Notes: generated by a model not told the origin, from the sequence alone. A stretch of DNA of 62,856 nt from Acidimicrobiaceae bacterium (GCA_003158855.1 PMLJ01000041.1:2653-65508); one strand, 5' to 3'; numbered from the stretch's first letter, positions 33,323-43,199 are shown. Made by a program: numbers and translations.

Positions 33323-34585
33323 CTATTGGAACGGATTGGCGATCGGGTGGACGATGTCGAGGTACAGCGTGCACGCGAAGAGCACCAGCAGCACGGTCAT
33401 AAATGCGTAGATGATCGGCGCCAGGAGGTTGATATTGGCGTGGTAGCGGATGCCTCGGCGGCTGCGGATGCGCTCGTAGGTGGCGATCGCGACGTACCCG
33501 CCGTCGAGCGGCAGCATCGGCAGCATGTTGAACAGCCCCACGAAGATGTTGACCATCATGAGAATCTCGAGGAACACCGCCGTGCCCGACTGGGTGCTCT
33601 GGACCGCAATTCGAACGACCCCGACGATCGACTCGGGCCTCGTCAGCTGATTCGTCTTGTTGCTCGCCGCCGCGGGAGAGGCGACCTGATGGAAAAGGCT
33701 CGAGAACTCGCCGGGCGAGAAGACGTGGATCATGGCGTGAACGTCCGCGACGATCGTTGAGCCGATCTTCGTGAACGAGGACGGAATCGCCCCGTACCAC
33801 GACGAGCGCACCGTGAGCTCCGAGAGCTCCACCCCGAGCATGCCTTCGGGGGTCTTTCCGGTATCGACCGGTTTCCCGCCTTCCTTCAGAGTCTGGGCAT
33901 TGGCGGGGGTGGCCTTCAGCGTGATATCGCGGCCGCCGCGTTCGACCTCCAGAGTCAACTTCTTGTCGGGATTCCTTCGAACCACGTCGACGAGGCCGGT
34001 AAGGCTGGTGATCTTTCGGCCGTCCACCGCGACGACGCGGTCGCCCACCATGAGCCCGGCGAGTTGCGCGGCGTTCTTCGCGTGGCCGTCCCAGTGCGAG
34101 AACGCCGAGATGCCCACTGCGCTCGACGAGGGAAGCCCAATGAGCGTGAGCGAGGCCCACGCCAGGATCAGGGCCATCACCATGTGCATCAGCGATCCCG
34201 CCGACGCGAAGAGCGCCTTTCTCGGGTACGACGCCGAACGGTAGGTGCGGCCCTCGTTCTGCGCCGGGATCTCCTCGCTCCAGGCCATACCCGGGATCTT
34301 CACGTAGCCGCCCAGCAGGAACGCCCGCACGCCGTAGCGGGTTTCGCCACGGGTGAACGACCAGACGACCGGGCCGAAGCCCACGAAGAAGTCGGTGACC
34401 AGCATGCCGGACCGTTTGGCTGTGACGTAGTGGCCGAACTCGTGACCCATGACCATGACGAAGATGGACCCGATCACCACCGGCAGCGCCCAGCCGCCCC
34501 ACCACGTGAGCAGGGCAACCAACGCCACCGCACCGAGAATGAGGGTGACAAGCGATCTGACGTCGGACGATGCTGGGGACTTCAC
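33323..34585 (-). CDS. rseP: Site-2 protease, RseP/Rip1 family
   Basis: An intramembrane zinc metalloprotease for regulated proteolysis, for example of anti-sigma factors. 420 aa. Zinc motif HEFGH (His48-His52) sits in the first helix region. A PDZ domain follows (GLMVGDRVVAVDGRKITSL), and the second metal-site motif NMLPMLPLDGG is near residue 345, with final membrane helices. The GTG start shares its G with the dxr stop (TAGTG). The order dxr-rseP-ispG matches M. tuberculosis dxr-rip1-gcpE. Confidence 0.92.
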   Translation of the reverse strand: MKSPASSDVRSLVTLILGAVALVALLTWWGGWALPVVIGSIFVMVMGHEFGHYVTAKRSGMLVTDFFVGFGPVVWSFTRGETRYGVRAFLLGGYVKIPGMAWSEEIPAQNEGRTYRSASYPRKALFASAGSLMHMVMALILAWASLTLIGLPSSSAVGISAFSHWDGHAKNAAQLAGLMVGDRVVAVDGRKITSLTGLVDVVRRNPDKKLTLEVERGGRDITLKATPANAQTLKEGGKPVDTGKTPEGMLGVELSELTVRSSWYGAIPSSFTKIGSTIVADVHAMIHVFSPGEFSSLFHQVASPAAASNKTNQLTRPESIVGVVRIAVQSTQSGTAVFLEILMMVNIFVGLFNMLPMLPLDGGYVAIATYERIRSRRGIRYHANINLLAPIIYAFMTVLLVLFACTLYLDIVHPIANPFQ

Positions 34586-35751
34586 TACCGAACAACCATA
34601 CCGTGGGCGATTCGACGGGCGGTCGCGTCGTTCTCGAACAGTTCCTCGAGCGAGTCGAGCGGCTCGTCGTCGTAGACGTCCATCACCTCAGCGACCAAGG
34701 GGACGATTCGCGACCACGAGATCTGATCGTTGAGGAACGCCTCGACGGCAATTTCGTTGGCCGCCGACAACCACGCCGGAGCCGCTCCCGCGCGGCGGGC
34801 CGCGTCGTAGGCGAGGTCGAGCGCAGGGAAGGCCACGCGGTCGGGTGCTTCGAACGTGAGATGCAGGGGTAGGCCGAAGTCGAGGCGGCCCCAGGCATGG
34901 TTAAGCCGGACCGGCGAGCCAATGCAGTACGCAATGGGCAGGCGCATGTCTGGCTCCGAAAGCTGGGCGAGCACCGCTCCGTCGACGTACTCGACCATCG
35001 AGTGGACAATGGACTGCGGATGCACGACGACCTCGACGCGGCCCGCCTCGATGCCGAAGAGAGCCGAGGCCTCGAGAACCTCGAGCCCCTTGTTCATCAG
35101 CGTCGACGAGTCGACCGTGATCTTGGGCCCCATGGACCACGTCGGATGCTTCAGCGCGTCGCTCTTGGTCACCGAGCCCAGTTGCTCCTTCGACCAGCCC
35201 CGAAATGGACCGCCCGAGGCGGTGAGCAGCAGGCGGCGCACGTCGGGATATCCCGGCTCGCCCGACGAGCCCGCCAGGCACTGGTGAATCGCGCAGTGCT
35301 CGGAATCGATCGGGAGGATCTCGGCCCCGGTGGTGGCTCGGACCTTCGCGACCAACGGCGCCGCCGCGATCAAGGACTCCTTGTTCGCGAGCGCCAATCG
35401 CTTGCCGGCCTCGAGCGCGCTCAACGTCACGGGCAGCCCGGCGAAACCAACCACCGCGTTCACCACCACGTCGGCGCACGTGGACAGTTCGGTCAGACCC
35501 TCAGCTCCGACGACGATCGTGACGCCGGGTCCGACCATTGACTGCAAGGCGGCCCTGTCGTCGCCGCTGACGACGCCGATGCTCGAGACGTTGAACTCCT
35601 TGGCGATCGCCGCAAGCTCGCCCAGACGCTGCCCTCCGGCGATCGCCACGAGATCGAAGGAGTCGAGCTCGCGGCGAAGTACGTCAAGTGTTTGGGTGCC
35701 GATCGAGCCCGTTGCACCCAGGAGCGCCACGGTTGGGCGCGTCGACGACAT
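34585..35751 (-). CDS. dxr: 1-deoxy-D-xylulose 5-phosphate reductoisomerase
   Basis: The second MEP-pathway step, NADPH-dependent formation of MEP. 388 aa. NADPH motif GATGSIGTQ near the N-terminus, LANKESL, metal-binding IDSEHCAIHQCL, TASGGPFR, MGPKITVDSSTLMNKGLE and HPQSIVHSMVE. The ATG lies 2 bases after cdsA. Confidence 0.96.
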   Translation of the reverse strand: MSSTRPTVALLGATGSIGTQTLDVLRRELDSFDLVAIAGGQRLGELAAIAKEFNVSSIGVVSGDDRAALQSMVGPGVTIVVGAEGLTELSTCADVVVNAVVGFAGLPVTLSALEAGKRLALANKESLIAAAPLVAKVRATTGAEILPIDSEHCAIHQCLAGSSGEPGYPDVRRLLLTASGGPFRGWSKEQLGSVTKSDALKHPTWSMGPKITVDSSTLMNKGLEVLEASALFGIEAGRVEVVVHPQSIVHSMVEYVDGAVLAQLSEPDMRLPIAYCIGSPVRLNHAWGRLDFGLPLHLTFEAPDRVAFPALDLAYDAARRAGAAPAWLSAANEIAVEAFLNDQISWSRIVPLVAEVMDVYDDEPLDSLEELFENDATARRIAHGMVVR

Positions 35752-35753
35752 CG

Positions 35754-37052
35754 TTATCCCAGTTTGAGCACGTGGGCGAGGTAGTACATCGTCGGCAGAG
35801 CGAAGAGCAGCCCATCCACCCGGTCGAGCAGTCCGCCGTGGCCCGGCAGGATCTGGCCGAGGTCCTTCACCCCAAGAGTGCGCTTGACCATGGACTCGAA
35901 GAGATCGCCTAGCGGGGAGACGATCGCGATGGCGACGGCCGCCTCCAAGCCGTGAGCCCGGGACCAGGGGCTGATGAGTGGCAGGATCACCAGTCCGGCG
36001 ACGAGCGTGACGAGGGTGCCCCCGACCGCCCCCTCGATGGTCTTGTTGGGCGAGAGAGTGCGGTTGAGCGGGCGGCGTCCGAAAGCGCGCCCAACGAACA
36101 ACGCGCCCGAATCATTGGCGATCGTCAAGATTATGGCTCCCACGAGGTACGCCAGACCGTGCTTGTGGGCGAACGAATGGGGCGAAATGAGCAGCAGCGC
36201 GTAGGAACCAAGCACGCCGACCCAGACGTAGACGAAGATCGTCGCGCCGAGGCCGTCGAGTACGTCGATCTTCTTCGCGGCGCTGAGGTACCAGATGAAG
36301 CCGAAGATCAGCAGCAGTACCGACACCGCGCCGATCGCGGTCGCCCCCTTGTTGTACGTGGCAACGCCCAGCGTCAGGACGGCCACGATGCCGAGGATCG
36401 TCGCCGGATGCGCCCCCACGGTGCGAAAGCCGGCGTACGCCTCGGCGGCGGCCAGTCCGAGGACGAGCAGGACCATCACCGCGACGGGCAGCGTGCCCGC
36501 GATAAAGACCGCGAAGACCACGGCCGCGAGAAGTATCCCCGTGAGGGTCGCCATTGAGACGCTTCGCTGGGAGCCTTGTCGAACAGCGCGACCGGCCAGC
36601 GGATTCGCGGGAATCCTGTGACGGGTGCGCTGCGTGCGCAGAGGTTCGGGGCGTGGAGGCTCATCGAGGATCTCCTCGGCGGCGATCTCCTCTTCGGCGA
36701 GGGTGAACTCCCAAGGCCGCGCGTCCTCTTCCTTCGCGTCGCTCGCGAGGATCGAGGCGTCGAACTGGTCTTCGTGAGCCACCCAGTCGGCTTCGCCTTC
36801 GCGCCACGCGGGAGCGGGAATGGCGGCCCATGGATCATCGCTCTCGGCGGCTTCGCGCGCCACCACGATCGGCACCTGGCCGGTTGGAGCGTCGGTCCAA
36901 TGAGGCAGCAGCGTCGCAGGATCGATGATTGGAGCGTCTTCGGCAATTTCGGCGGCAATCTCCGCGCCAGTGATGGTCACTCGCGAATCTGTCGCACTCA
37001 CGACCGGCATTTCGCCGGTCGGCTGGTCGAGGGTGCCGTCGTCAGACTTCAA
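35754..37052 (-). CDS. cdsA: Phosphatidate cytidylyltransferase with long acidic N-terminus
   Basis: A membrane enzyme that makes CDP-diacylglycerol for phospholipids. The C-terminal signature SMVKRTLGVKD...PGHGGLLDRVD is complete. About 260 residues of polytopic core follow an unusual hydrophilic, Glu/Ala/Asp-rich N-terminal region of about 165 residues before the first helix (TGILLAAVVFAVFIAGTL). The TTG at 37052 (LKSDDGTLDQ) has AGGA five bases upstream and overlaps frr by 11 bases. No canonical alternative is nearer. Confidence 0.9.
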   Translation of the reverse strand: MKSDDGTLDQPTGEMPVVSATDSRVTITGAEIAAEIAEDAPIIDPATLLPHWTDAPTGQVPIVVAREAAESDDPWAAIPAPAWREGEADWVAHEDQFDASILASDAKEEDARPWEFTLAEEEIAAEEILDEPPRPEPLRTQRTRHRIPANPLAGRAVRQGSQRSVSMATLTGILLAAVVFAVFIAGTLPVAVMVLLVLGLAAAEAYAGFRTVGAHPATILGIVAVLTLGVATYNKGATAIGAVSVLLLIFGFIWYLSAAKKIDVLDGLGATIFVYVWVGVLGSYALLLISPHSFAHKHGLAYLVGAIILTIANDSGALFVGRAFGRRPLNRTLSPNKTIEGAVGGTLVTLVAGLVILPLISPWSRAHGLEAAVAIAIVSPLGDLFESMVKRTLGVKDLGQILPGHGGLLDRVDGLLFALPTMYYLAHVLKLG

Positions 37053-37611
37053 GAAGTTCCTGCTCCTTGTGAGCGAGCAGCGCGTCAACCACGGCCACTT
37101 CGTCCTGGGTCATCTTGTCGAGGACCTTCTCCAGCCGCTCGATGTCGTCGCTCGAGAGACCCTGCTCTTTTTCGAGATTCTCGAGTTCCTGGCGAGCGTG
37201 ACGGCGGACACCGCGAAGCGCGATCTTCCCCTCTTCCGCCTTGGCCTTGACGATCTTCACGAACGATTTGCGTCGTTCCTCGGTGAGGGTCGGAAACGCG
37301 AGACGGATGATCTGTCCGTCGTTCGAGGGGTTGAGTCCCAGATCGGCGTTGGCGATGGCCTTCTCGATGGCTGCCATGGCGCCCTTGTCGAACGGTGAGA
37401 CCACGAGCAGGCGTGGTTCGGGAACCGAGAAGTTGGCTAGCTGCTTCAGCGCGGTGTCGGTGCCGTAGTAGTCGACCAGCAGATTCTCGATGAGCGACGA
37501 CGACGCACGACCGGTCCGCACGGCCGCGAACTCGTTCTTCACGTGCTCGATCGCTCGAGCCATGCGCTCGCGCGTGTCGTCCATCACCAGGTCTACGAGT
37601 TCGTTATCCAT
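37042..37611 (-). CDS. frr: Ribosome recycling factor
   Basis: It releases ribosomes from mRNA with EF-G. 189 aa, helical-bundle protein with VRTGRASSSLIENLLVDYYGT, FSVPEPRLLVVSPFDKG and LTEERRKSFVK. The ATG overlaps the pyrH TAA by one base (TAATG). Confidence 0.96.
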   Translation of the reverse strand: MDNELVDLVMDDTRERMARAIEHVKNEFAAVRTGRASSSLIENLLVDYYGTDTALKQLANFSVPEPRLLVVSPFDKGAMAAIEKAIANADLGLNPSNDGQIIRLAFPTLTEERRKSFVKIVKAKAEEGKIALRGVRRHARQELENLEKEQGLSSDDIERLEKVLDKMTQDEVAVVDALLAHKEQELLEV

Positions 37612-38321
37612 TACCTCACCAGCGTACCGACGGCGTGACCGTCAAGCGCGCGACCCAGATTACCCTCAGCCATCAGGTCAAAAACGCGAAGGGGCAGGTG
37701 ATTGTCCTTGCAGAACGTAATCGCGGTCATGTCCATGACGCGAAGGTTCTTCGCGATGACCTCATCGAAGGAGATCTCCTCGAACTTCGTGGCTCTTGGA
37801 TTCACGCGGGGGTCCTCCGAATACACGCCGTCAACCCCGCCGTGCGTACCCTTCAGCACCACTTCGGCCTCGATTTCAGCGGCTCGTTGAGCAGCTGGCG
37901 TATCGGTCGTGAAGTAGGGATTGCCCATTCCAGCGGCGAAGATCACAACCCGCCCCTTTTCGAGGTGGCGAACCGCACGACGGCGGATGTAGGGCTCGGC
38001 GACCTGGTCCATGCCGATTGCGGACATGACGCGGGTCGGGCGCCCGTGTGACTCAATGGCGTCTTGCAAGGCCAGCGCATTGATGACCGTGCCGAGCATT
38101 CCCATCAGGTCCGAATTCGCGCGGTTCATTCCGGCCATGGCCCCGGTGGCGCCGCGCCAGATGTTTCCTCCGCCTACGACCACGGCGAGCTCGAGCCCGC
38201 CACGTTCCATGGCGCCGGAAATTTCGCGGGCGAGAAAATCGACTGTGGTGGCGTCAATGGTCTCGTCACTCGCGGCCGAAGCAAGCGCCTCTCCCGAAAG
38301 TTTCAAGACCACGCGGCGCAC
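37611..38321 (-). CDS. pyrH: Uridylate kinase
   Basis: It phosphorylates UMP to UDP. 236 aa of the amino-acid-kinase fold: VVLKLSGEALA, VVVGGGNIWRG, MGMLGTVINALALQ, GNPYFTTDTPAAQRAAEI and MDMTAITFC. The GTG start lies 9 bases after tsf. Confidence 0.96.
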   Translation of the reverse strand: MRRVVLKLSGEALASAASDETIDATTVDFLAREISGAMERGGLELAVVVGGGNIWRGATGAMAGMNRANSDLMGMLGTVINALALQDAIESHGRPTRVMSAIGMDQVAEPYIRRRAVRHLEKGRVVIFAAGMGNPYFTTDTPAAQRAAEIEAEVVLKGTHGGVDGVYSEDPRVNPRATKFEEISFDEVIAKNLRVMDMTAITFCKDNHLPLRVFDLMAEGNLGRALDGHAVGTLVR

Positions 38322-38330
38322 GGATAGTCC

Positions 38331-39122
38331 CTAGCTACCGATTACCACTTGAGCGAACGCAGTGATCGTGGCGCCGTTCAAGAACTGCTGGATTGACTGC
38401 TTCTCGTCTTTCACGTAGTTCTGCTCGAGCAGCACTCGGTCCTTGAACCAGCCGTTCAGTCGACCCTCGATGATTTTCGGGAGCGCCGCTTCGGGCTTTC
38501 CCTCATTTCGCGAGATCTCCTCGACGGTCTTGCGCTCGGCGGCGACTTCTTCAGCGGGCACGTCCTCGCGCTTCAGGAAGAGGGGCTTCGCGAAGGCGAT
38601 GTGCACGGCGATCTCATGCGCGAGCTCTTCGGTGCCGCCCTTCACGACGACGGCCACCGCGTTCACGCCACGTCCAGCCTGCTGGTGCGAATACGTTTCG
38701 ACAACTTCGCCCTCGCCGGCCTCAAGACGGTACACACGACCAAGCGAGATGTTCTCCTTCAAGGTCGTGAGCATCTTCTCGATGTTCTCCTGGAACTGCG
38801 CGGTTGCGCCTTCACCTTCGGCGCAGACGCGGGCCGCGATCTCATCCACGAGCGACACGAACTCCTCGGACTTCGCAACGAAGTCCGTCTCGCAACGCAT
38901 CTCTACGATTGCGGCAACGTCGCCGTTGCGCACGACGGCGACCGCACCTTCGCCCGCGACGCGGCCAGCGCGCTTGGCCGCGGAGGCCAGGCCCTGAACG
39001 CGCAGCCACTGGGTGGCGGCGTCCATGTCACCGTCGTTGGCTTCGAGCGCCTTCTTAGCGTCCATCATTCCAACACCCGTTGACTGACGAAGTGTCTGTA
39101 CGTCTTTCGCGGTGATACTCAC
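38331..39122 (-). CDS. tsf: Elongation factor Ts
   Basis: The nucleotide exchange factor for EF-Tu. 263 aa. N-terminal UBA-like domain with LRQSTGVGMMDAKKAL, then RCETDFVAKSEEF (Tu-binding TDFV motif). The GTG start has GAGGAG upstream. It lies 32 bases after rpsB. Confidence 0.96.
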   Translation of the reverse strand: MSITAKDVQTLRQSTGVGMMDAKKALEANDGDMDAATQWLRVQGLASAAKRAGRVAGEGAVAVVRNGDVAAIVEMRCETDFVAKSEEFVSLVDEIAARVCAEGEGATAQFQENIEKMLTTLKENISLGRVYRLEAGEGEVVETYSHQQAGRGVNAVAVVVKGGTEELAHEIAVHIAFAKPLFLKREDVPAEEVAAERKTVEEISRNEGKPEAALPKIIEGRLNGWFKDRVLLEQNYVKDEKQSIQQFLNGATITAFAQVVIGS

Positions 39123-39154
39123 CTTGTTCTCCTCTTTGAATCTCTGCTAACTAA

Positions 39155-40018
39155 TTAGGCGTTTGCGGGCGTGGCTTCAGCGTCGGGCGTTTCTTCAACA
39201 ACTGGTGCCGGTGTCACTTCCGACTCCACAACTGAAGCAACTTCAGCGGCGGGTGCTGGCGCTACTTCGGCGACTGGCGCCGGCGCAGGAGCGGCGACGG
39301 CTGAAGCCGACTTGGTGATCACCGGGCGATTCGCACGGATGAAACGACCTTCGGTCACCGCGTCAGCGATCAAGCGGCAAAGAAGCGCACCCGAACGGAT
39401 TGCGTCATCATTACCCGGAATCACGAAGTCAATGACGTCGGGGTCGCAGTTGGTGTCGACGACGGCCACGACGGGAAGTCCGAGCTTGCGGGCTTCGGTG
39501 ACCGCGATGTGCTCCTTCTTCGTGTCGATGACGAAAATGGCGTCGGGCACGCGGTCGAGGTTGGCGATACCGCTCAGGTTGCGGTCGAGCTTCTCCAGCT
39601 CGCGACTGTGGCGCAGTGCTTCGCGCTTGGGCATGTTCTCGAAGTCACCCGCGCGCTGCATCCCACGAAGCTCAACCATGCGCTTCACGCGACCAGCGAC
39701 GGTGGCAAAGTTGGTGAGCATTCCGCCCAGCCAGCGCTGGTTGACGAAGGGCATGCCGCACGCCTTGGCGTAGTCCTCAATCGGGCCTTGGGTCTGCTTC
39801 TTGGTGCCCACGAACAAGATGATGCCACCCTCGGCGACGAGATCGCGGACGTAGGCGTAGCTCGTCTCGATGCCCGCAAGGGTCTTGCGGAGGTCAATCA
39901 GGTAGATCCCGTTGCGCTCACCGAGAATGAAGCGACGCATTTTGGGATTCCACCGGCGGGTCTGGTGCCCAAAGTGCACGCCCGAGTCGAGTAGTTCTTG
40001 CAAAGTGACTAATGCCAC
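39155..40018 (-). CDS. rpsB: 30S ribosomal protein S2
   Basis: 287 aa. Seen: [29 protein letters not shown] and [13 protein letters not shown]-terminal extension of about 60 residues is rich in Ala, Pro, Val and Glu, as in several actinobacteria. The GTG start has a GGAAGG SD. The 131-base upstream leader shows short GC hairpins but nothing I can name. Confidence 0.96.
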   Translation of the reverse strand: MALVTLQELLDSGVHFGHQTRRWNPKMRRFILGERNGIYLIDLRKTLAGIETSYAYVRDLVAEGGIILFVGTKKQTQGPIEDYAKACGMPFVNQRWLGGMLTNFATVAGRVKRMVELRGMQRAGDFENMPKREALRHSRELEKLDRNLSGIANLDRVPDAIFVIDTKKEHIAVTEARKLGLPVVAVVDTNCDPDVIDFVIPGNDDAIRSGALLCRLIADAVTEGRFIRANRPVITKSASAVAAPAPAPVAEVAPAPAAEVASVVESEVTPAPVVEETPDAEATPANA

Positions 40019-40149
40019 GTTCTTTTCCTTCCGTTCGGTTACTCAATCCTTGAGGTGCACCGCGAGCGGCGACCGTACGAAACCACAAGGACATTTCGTC
40101 TGCCCACCCACCGTGGGAGAGCCAAACCATGTTAGTCGCTGGGAGAGGC

Positions 40150-41058
40150 TCAGCCCCTCGGATGGGTCTGACGATGCACCTTTTGCAGTCGTGACTTCGA
40201 AACGTGCGTGTAGAGCTGCGTGGTCGTGAGGCTTTCGTGGCCGAGGAGTTCCTGCACGACGCGCAGATCAGCCCCTCCCTCGAGGAGGTGCGTGGCGTAG
40301 GTGTGTCGAAGGGCGTGGGGGTGAATATGACCGCGTACCACCCGATTATCGAGGATTCTTCGCACGTCGCGAGACCCCAGGCGGTTCCCGCGCCGATTGT
40401 AGAACAGCGCGTCCTTCGGTGAATCCGGCCTCGCGACTTCGTCACGGGCGTCCTCGAGCCAGAGTCGCACGGCATCGAGACCGCGATGATGCAGCGGAAC
40501 GATCCGCTCCTTGCGGCCCTTGCCCATCACGCGCAGCAGCCCCTGGGTGAAATCGACGCCGTCGACGTCAAGTCCGCAGAGTTCGCTGACGCGAAGCCCC
40601 GCGCCGTAGAGGACCTCGCACACCGCCCGGTCGAGCGTTGCCCATTCGTCGTCACCCCAATCCTCGTCCAGCAGGTGGTCCAGCTGCTCGCGCACCACGA
40701 TCTTGGGCAACTGCGTGGCGAGCCGCGGGGCCGACAGGCGTGCCGCAGGGTTCTCATCGATGAACCCACGCTCGACGAGCCAGGAGAAGTAGCTGCGCAG
40801 CGACGCGCGGCGCCGGACAATCGACGTACGCTGGTCCCCTTTGGTGGTCATGTACGCCAGATACTCGCGCAGGGTCTTCACCGTTGTCGACGCGGGATGG
40901 TCGATCCCCCGCAGGTGGGCCCAGTCGACGAACTGATCGAGGTCGCTCGCGTAGGCGCGCATCGTCGCCGGCGAGCGATTAGCCACGCCGAGCGTCGAGG
41001 AGAATCCTTCGCGTTGCCACGGATCGTTGGCCCGCGTCACTGCACTGGGTCGCGACAC
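40150..41058 (-). CDS. xerC: Tyrosine recombinase XerC
   Basis: A site-specific recombinase that resolves chromosome dimers at dif, normally with XerD and FtsK. 302 aa: a SAM-like N-terminal domain, then the catalytic domain with Arg in AGLRVSELCG, Lys in GKGRKER, HxLRH in HPHALRHTYATHL, His in LLGHESL and nucleophile Tyr in TTQLYTHVSK. The GTG lies six bases after a TAGCCT -10 box and has no SD. FtsK is also in this window. XerC versus XerD is assigned by the rpsB neighbourhood. Confidence 0.9.
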   Translation of the reverse strand: MSRPSAVTRANDPWQREGFSSTLGVANRSPATMRAYASDLDQFVDWAHLRGIDHPASTTVKTLREYLAYMTTKGDQRTSIVRRRASLRSYFSWLVERGFIDENPAARLSAPRLATQLPKIVVREQLDHLLDEDWGDDEWATLDRAVCEVLYGAGLRVSELCGLDVDGVDFTQGLLRVMGKGRKERIVPLHHRGLDAVRLWLEDARDEVARPDSPKDALFYNRRGNRLGSRDVRRILDNRVVRGHIHPHALRHTYATHLLEGGADLRVVQELLGHESLTTTQLYTHVSKSRLQKVHRQTHPRG

Positions 41059-41064
41059 AACCCA

Positions 41065-41070
41065 AGGCTA
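41065..41070 (-). promoter_or_regulatory. -10 box of xerC (leaderless type)
   Basis: TAGCCT on the minus strand, six bases, then GTG. It is in the 75-base gap divergent to mtrA. Confidence 0.5.
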
Positions 41071-41133
41071 CTAATGACGTGGGCGAGCCGGTGCGACCTC
41101 ACTAGTCTTAGTCCAACCCTCAAAGGAGACGGC

Positions 41134-41808
41134 GTGCCTCGAATTCTGATCGTTGAAGATGACGACCACATTCGTACCGCCCTTCGACTCATGTTCGAAG
41201 GTCAAGGGTTCGATGTGGACGACTCCGCAACCGGCGAGGACGGTGTCGCGCTCTTTCACCGGATGGCCGCAGACGTCGCCATTATCGACATCATGCTGCC
41301 CGGCATGACGGGCTTCACCACCTGTCAGACCCTTCGCAACACCAGCGATCTGCCCATCGTGATCGTGTCGGCCCGCGACGACACCGCGGACGTGGTGCTC
41401 GGTCTCGAGTCGGGCGCCGACGATTACGTGACCAAGCCCTTCGTGCCCGAGGAGTTGCTCGCGCGCGTGAAGGCCCACCTGCGAAGGCGTCCCGAGAAGA
41501 GCACCAATGCGTTTTCGTTGGGCGACCTGCACGTGGTACCCGACGAGGGGGTCGTGCGCCACGGCGACGGCTCCGAGTTGCATCTGACCTCGACCGAGTT
41601 CCGTCTCTTGACGGACCTCGCGTCCACCAACGGCAAGGTCCTCTCGCGCGAGGACCTTCTCGAGCGCGTCTGGGGTTATGACTACTTCGGCGACAGCCGG
41701 CTGGTTGACGTCCACATCCGGCGCCTGCGCACCAAGATCGAACCAGATCCGGCTAATCCCACTTTTCTCGTCACCGTTCGAGGCGCCGGTTACAAGTTGG
41801 TTCTCTAA
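41134..41808 (+). CDS. mtrA: MtrA-like OmpR-family response regulator
   Basis: 224 aa. Receiver with the acidic triad EDDD (8-11), phospho-acceptor Asp52 (AIIDIMLPGM) and Lys101 (YVTKPF); a winged-helix output domain follows (LTSTEFRLL, REDLLERVWGYDYFGDSRLVDVHIRRLRTKI). The stretch DVVLGLESGADDY is nearly identical to M. tuberculosis MtrA. The GTG at 41134 has GGAG five bases upstream; the long open frame further upstream is antisense shadow of xerC. By family knowledge it controls cell-wall and division genes. It is followed by mtrB with a TAATG overlap. Confidence 0.9.
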   Translation: MPRILIVEDDDHIRTALRLMFEGQGFDVDDSATGEDGVALFHRMAADVAIIDIMLPGMTGFTTCQTLRNTSDLPIVIVSARDDTADVVLGLESGADDYVTKPFVPEELLARVKAHLRRRPEKSTNAFSLGDLHVVPDEGVVRHGDGSELHLTSTEFRLLTDLASTNGKVLSREDLLERVWGYDYFGDSRLVDVHIRRLRTKIEPDPANPTFLVTVRGAGYKLVL

Positions 41809-43199
41809 TGCGCCGTCGAAGTCTTCGACTTCGCCTGCTCATCACCTTCGGCTTGGGAGCCTTCATCCTGAGTTCGATGTTCGCCTCACTCACGTACCTG
41901 GGCGTTCGCCACGTGCTCGTGAGCGACCAGCAGCGCACCGACCTTCGCCAGAGCTACTCCAACGCCGCCCTTATTCGAAGCACGCTCTACACCTCGCCGC
42001 CCGATCTCGCCAATATCCTCAACTCGATCCAGCACGCCACCGACTCGAATGTCCTCGTCCAGACCCATCATCAGTGGCTGTCCAAGAGCAACGGCGCCGC
42101 CACCACCGACGTGTCGAGCACGATCATCACCTCGGTCGACAAGGGCAACATCACTGAGCAGACGCTCACCGTCGACCATCAGATCATCTTTGTCGTGGGT
42201 GTGCCGATTCCCGCGGTGGAGACTCAAGTATTCGAAGTCTTCCGGTTGGGTGGCCTCGAGCACACCCTGCGGGTCCTGCTGGTGCTGATGGGCGCTGGGG
42301 CACTGCTCACGATGCTGATCGGCATGGCCGGCGGGCTGTGGGTCACGCGTCGGGCGATTCGCCCGCTCGTCGAAGTCTCAGAGGCGGCGGCGCTGATTGC
42401 CCAGGGCGAGCTCACGACGCGTCTCGTCGTCAGCCGGGCCGACGAAGAGGTGCAGCAACTGACTGAATCGTTCAACGCCATGGTGAGTCAACTCGTCGAG
42501 CGCCTGGAGCGCGACGCGCGCTTCGCGAGCGACGTGAGCCACGAACTTCGCTCCCCGCTCACCACGCTCGCGACCACCGCTTCAGTGCTCGAGCAGCACC
42601 GCGACGAGCTCTCCCCCGCGGGCCAGGAGAGCCTCGACCTCCTTCAGGCCGACCTCTCGATCTTCCAGGCGCTCGTGGAGGACTTGCTCGAGATGGCGCG
42701 CAGTGACGCCGGGGCCTCGCCACTCGTGATGGAGACGGTCCCCGCCATCGAACTCGTCCGACAGTCCGTGCGCTCCGCTGCGCAGCGCCACGGCATCAGC
42801 GAACCCCCGATCGAAGTCGACGAGGGCGTCGACGAACCTTGGGTACGTGTCGACCGGCGCCGCTTCGAACGCGTCATGACCAACCTCATCGACAACGCGC
42901 ACCGCTATGCGAACGGCGCGGTGGCGGTGCGCATCACCGTCCAAGATGGACAGCTTGCCGTCAACGTCGACGACGCCGGCGCGGGCGTGGTGCTCGACGA
43001 GCGCGACCAGGTCTTCGATCGCTTCTTTCGAGGACGCGCGGCCAACGACCGCGGGATCGCGCGCGGCACCGGCCTCGGCCTCGCTCTCGTTCGCGACCAC
43101 GTCCAGGCGTTCAGCGGAGCGATCTCGATCGGCGAAAGCCCCGAGGGCGGCGCGCGGTTCCAGATCCTGCTGCCCCTCGTCGCGGCGGAGCACTCATGA
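41808..43199 (+). CDS. mtrB: MtrB-like sensor histidine kinase
   Basis: 463 aa membrane kinase. First helix residues 10-33, an extracytoplasmic sensor of about 120 residues, second helix around 158-180 (VLLVLMGAGALLTMLIGMAGG), HAMP, H-box DVSHELRSPLTTL (His245), N-box VMTNLIDNAHRYA, G boxes DDAGAGV and GTGLGLALV. The ATG shares one base with the mtrA stop, and its stop overlaps the lipoprotein start (ATGA). Orthology to MtrB rests on the partner and the gene order. Confidence 0.88.
   Translation: MRRRSLRLRLLITFGLGAFILSSMFASLTYLGVRHVLVSDQQRTDLRQSYSNAALIRSTLYTSPPDLANILNSIQHATDSNVLVQTHHQWLSKSNGAATTDVSSTIITSVDKGNITEQTLTVDHQIIFVVGVPIPAVETQVFEVFRLGGLEHTLRVLLVLMGAGALLTMLIGMAGGLWVTRRAIRPLVEVSEAAALIAQGELTTRLVVSRADEEVQQLTESFNAMVSQLVERLERDARFASDVSHELRSPLTTLATTASVLEQHRDELSPAGQESLDLLQADLSIFQALVEDLLEMARSDAGASPLVMETVPAIELVRQSVRSAAQRHGISEPPIEVDEGVDEPWVRVDRRRFERVMTNLIDNAHRYANGAVAVRITVQDGQLAVNVDDAGAGVVLDERDQVFDRFFRGRAANDRGIARGTGLGLALVRDHVQAFSGAISIGESPEGGARFQILLPLVAAEHS

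Noticed and set aside
40019-40149. Named S2-leader RNA element upstream of rpsB
   Set aside because: Only short GC stems are visible, with no motif I can match to a known r-protein leader.
40486-41133. N-terminal extension of the MtrA-like frame
   Set aside because: It is antisense to xerC; a GTG with a good SD at 41134 gives a standard response regulator.
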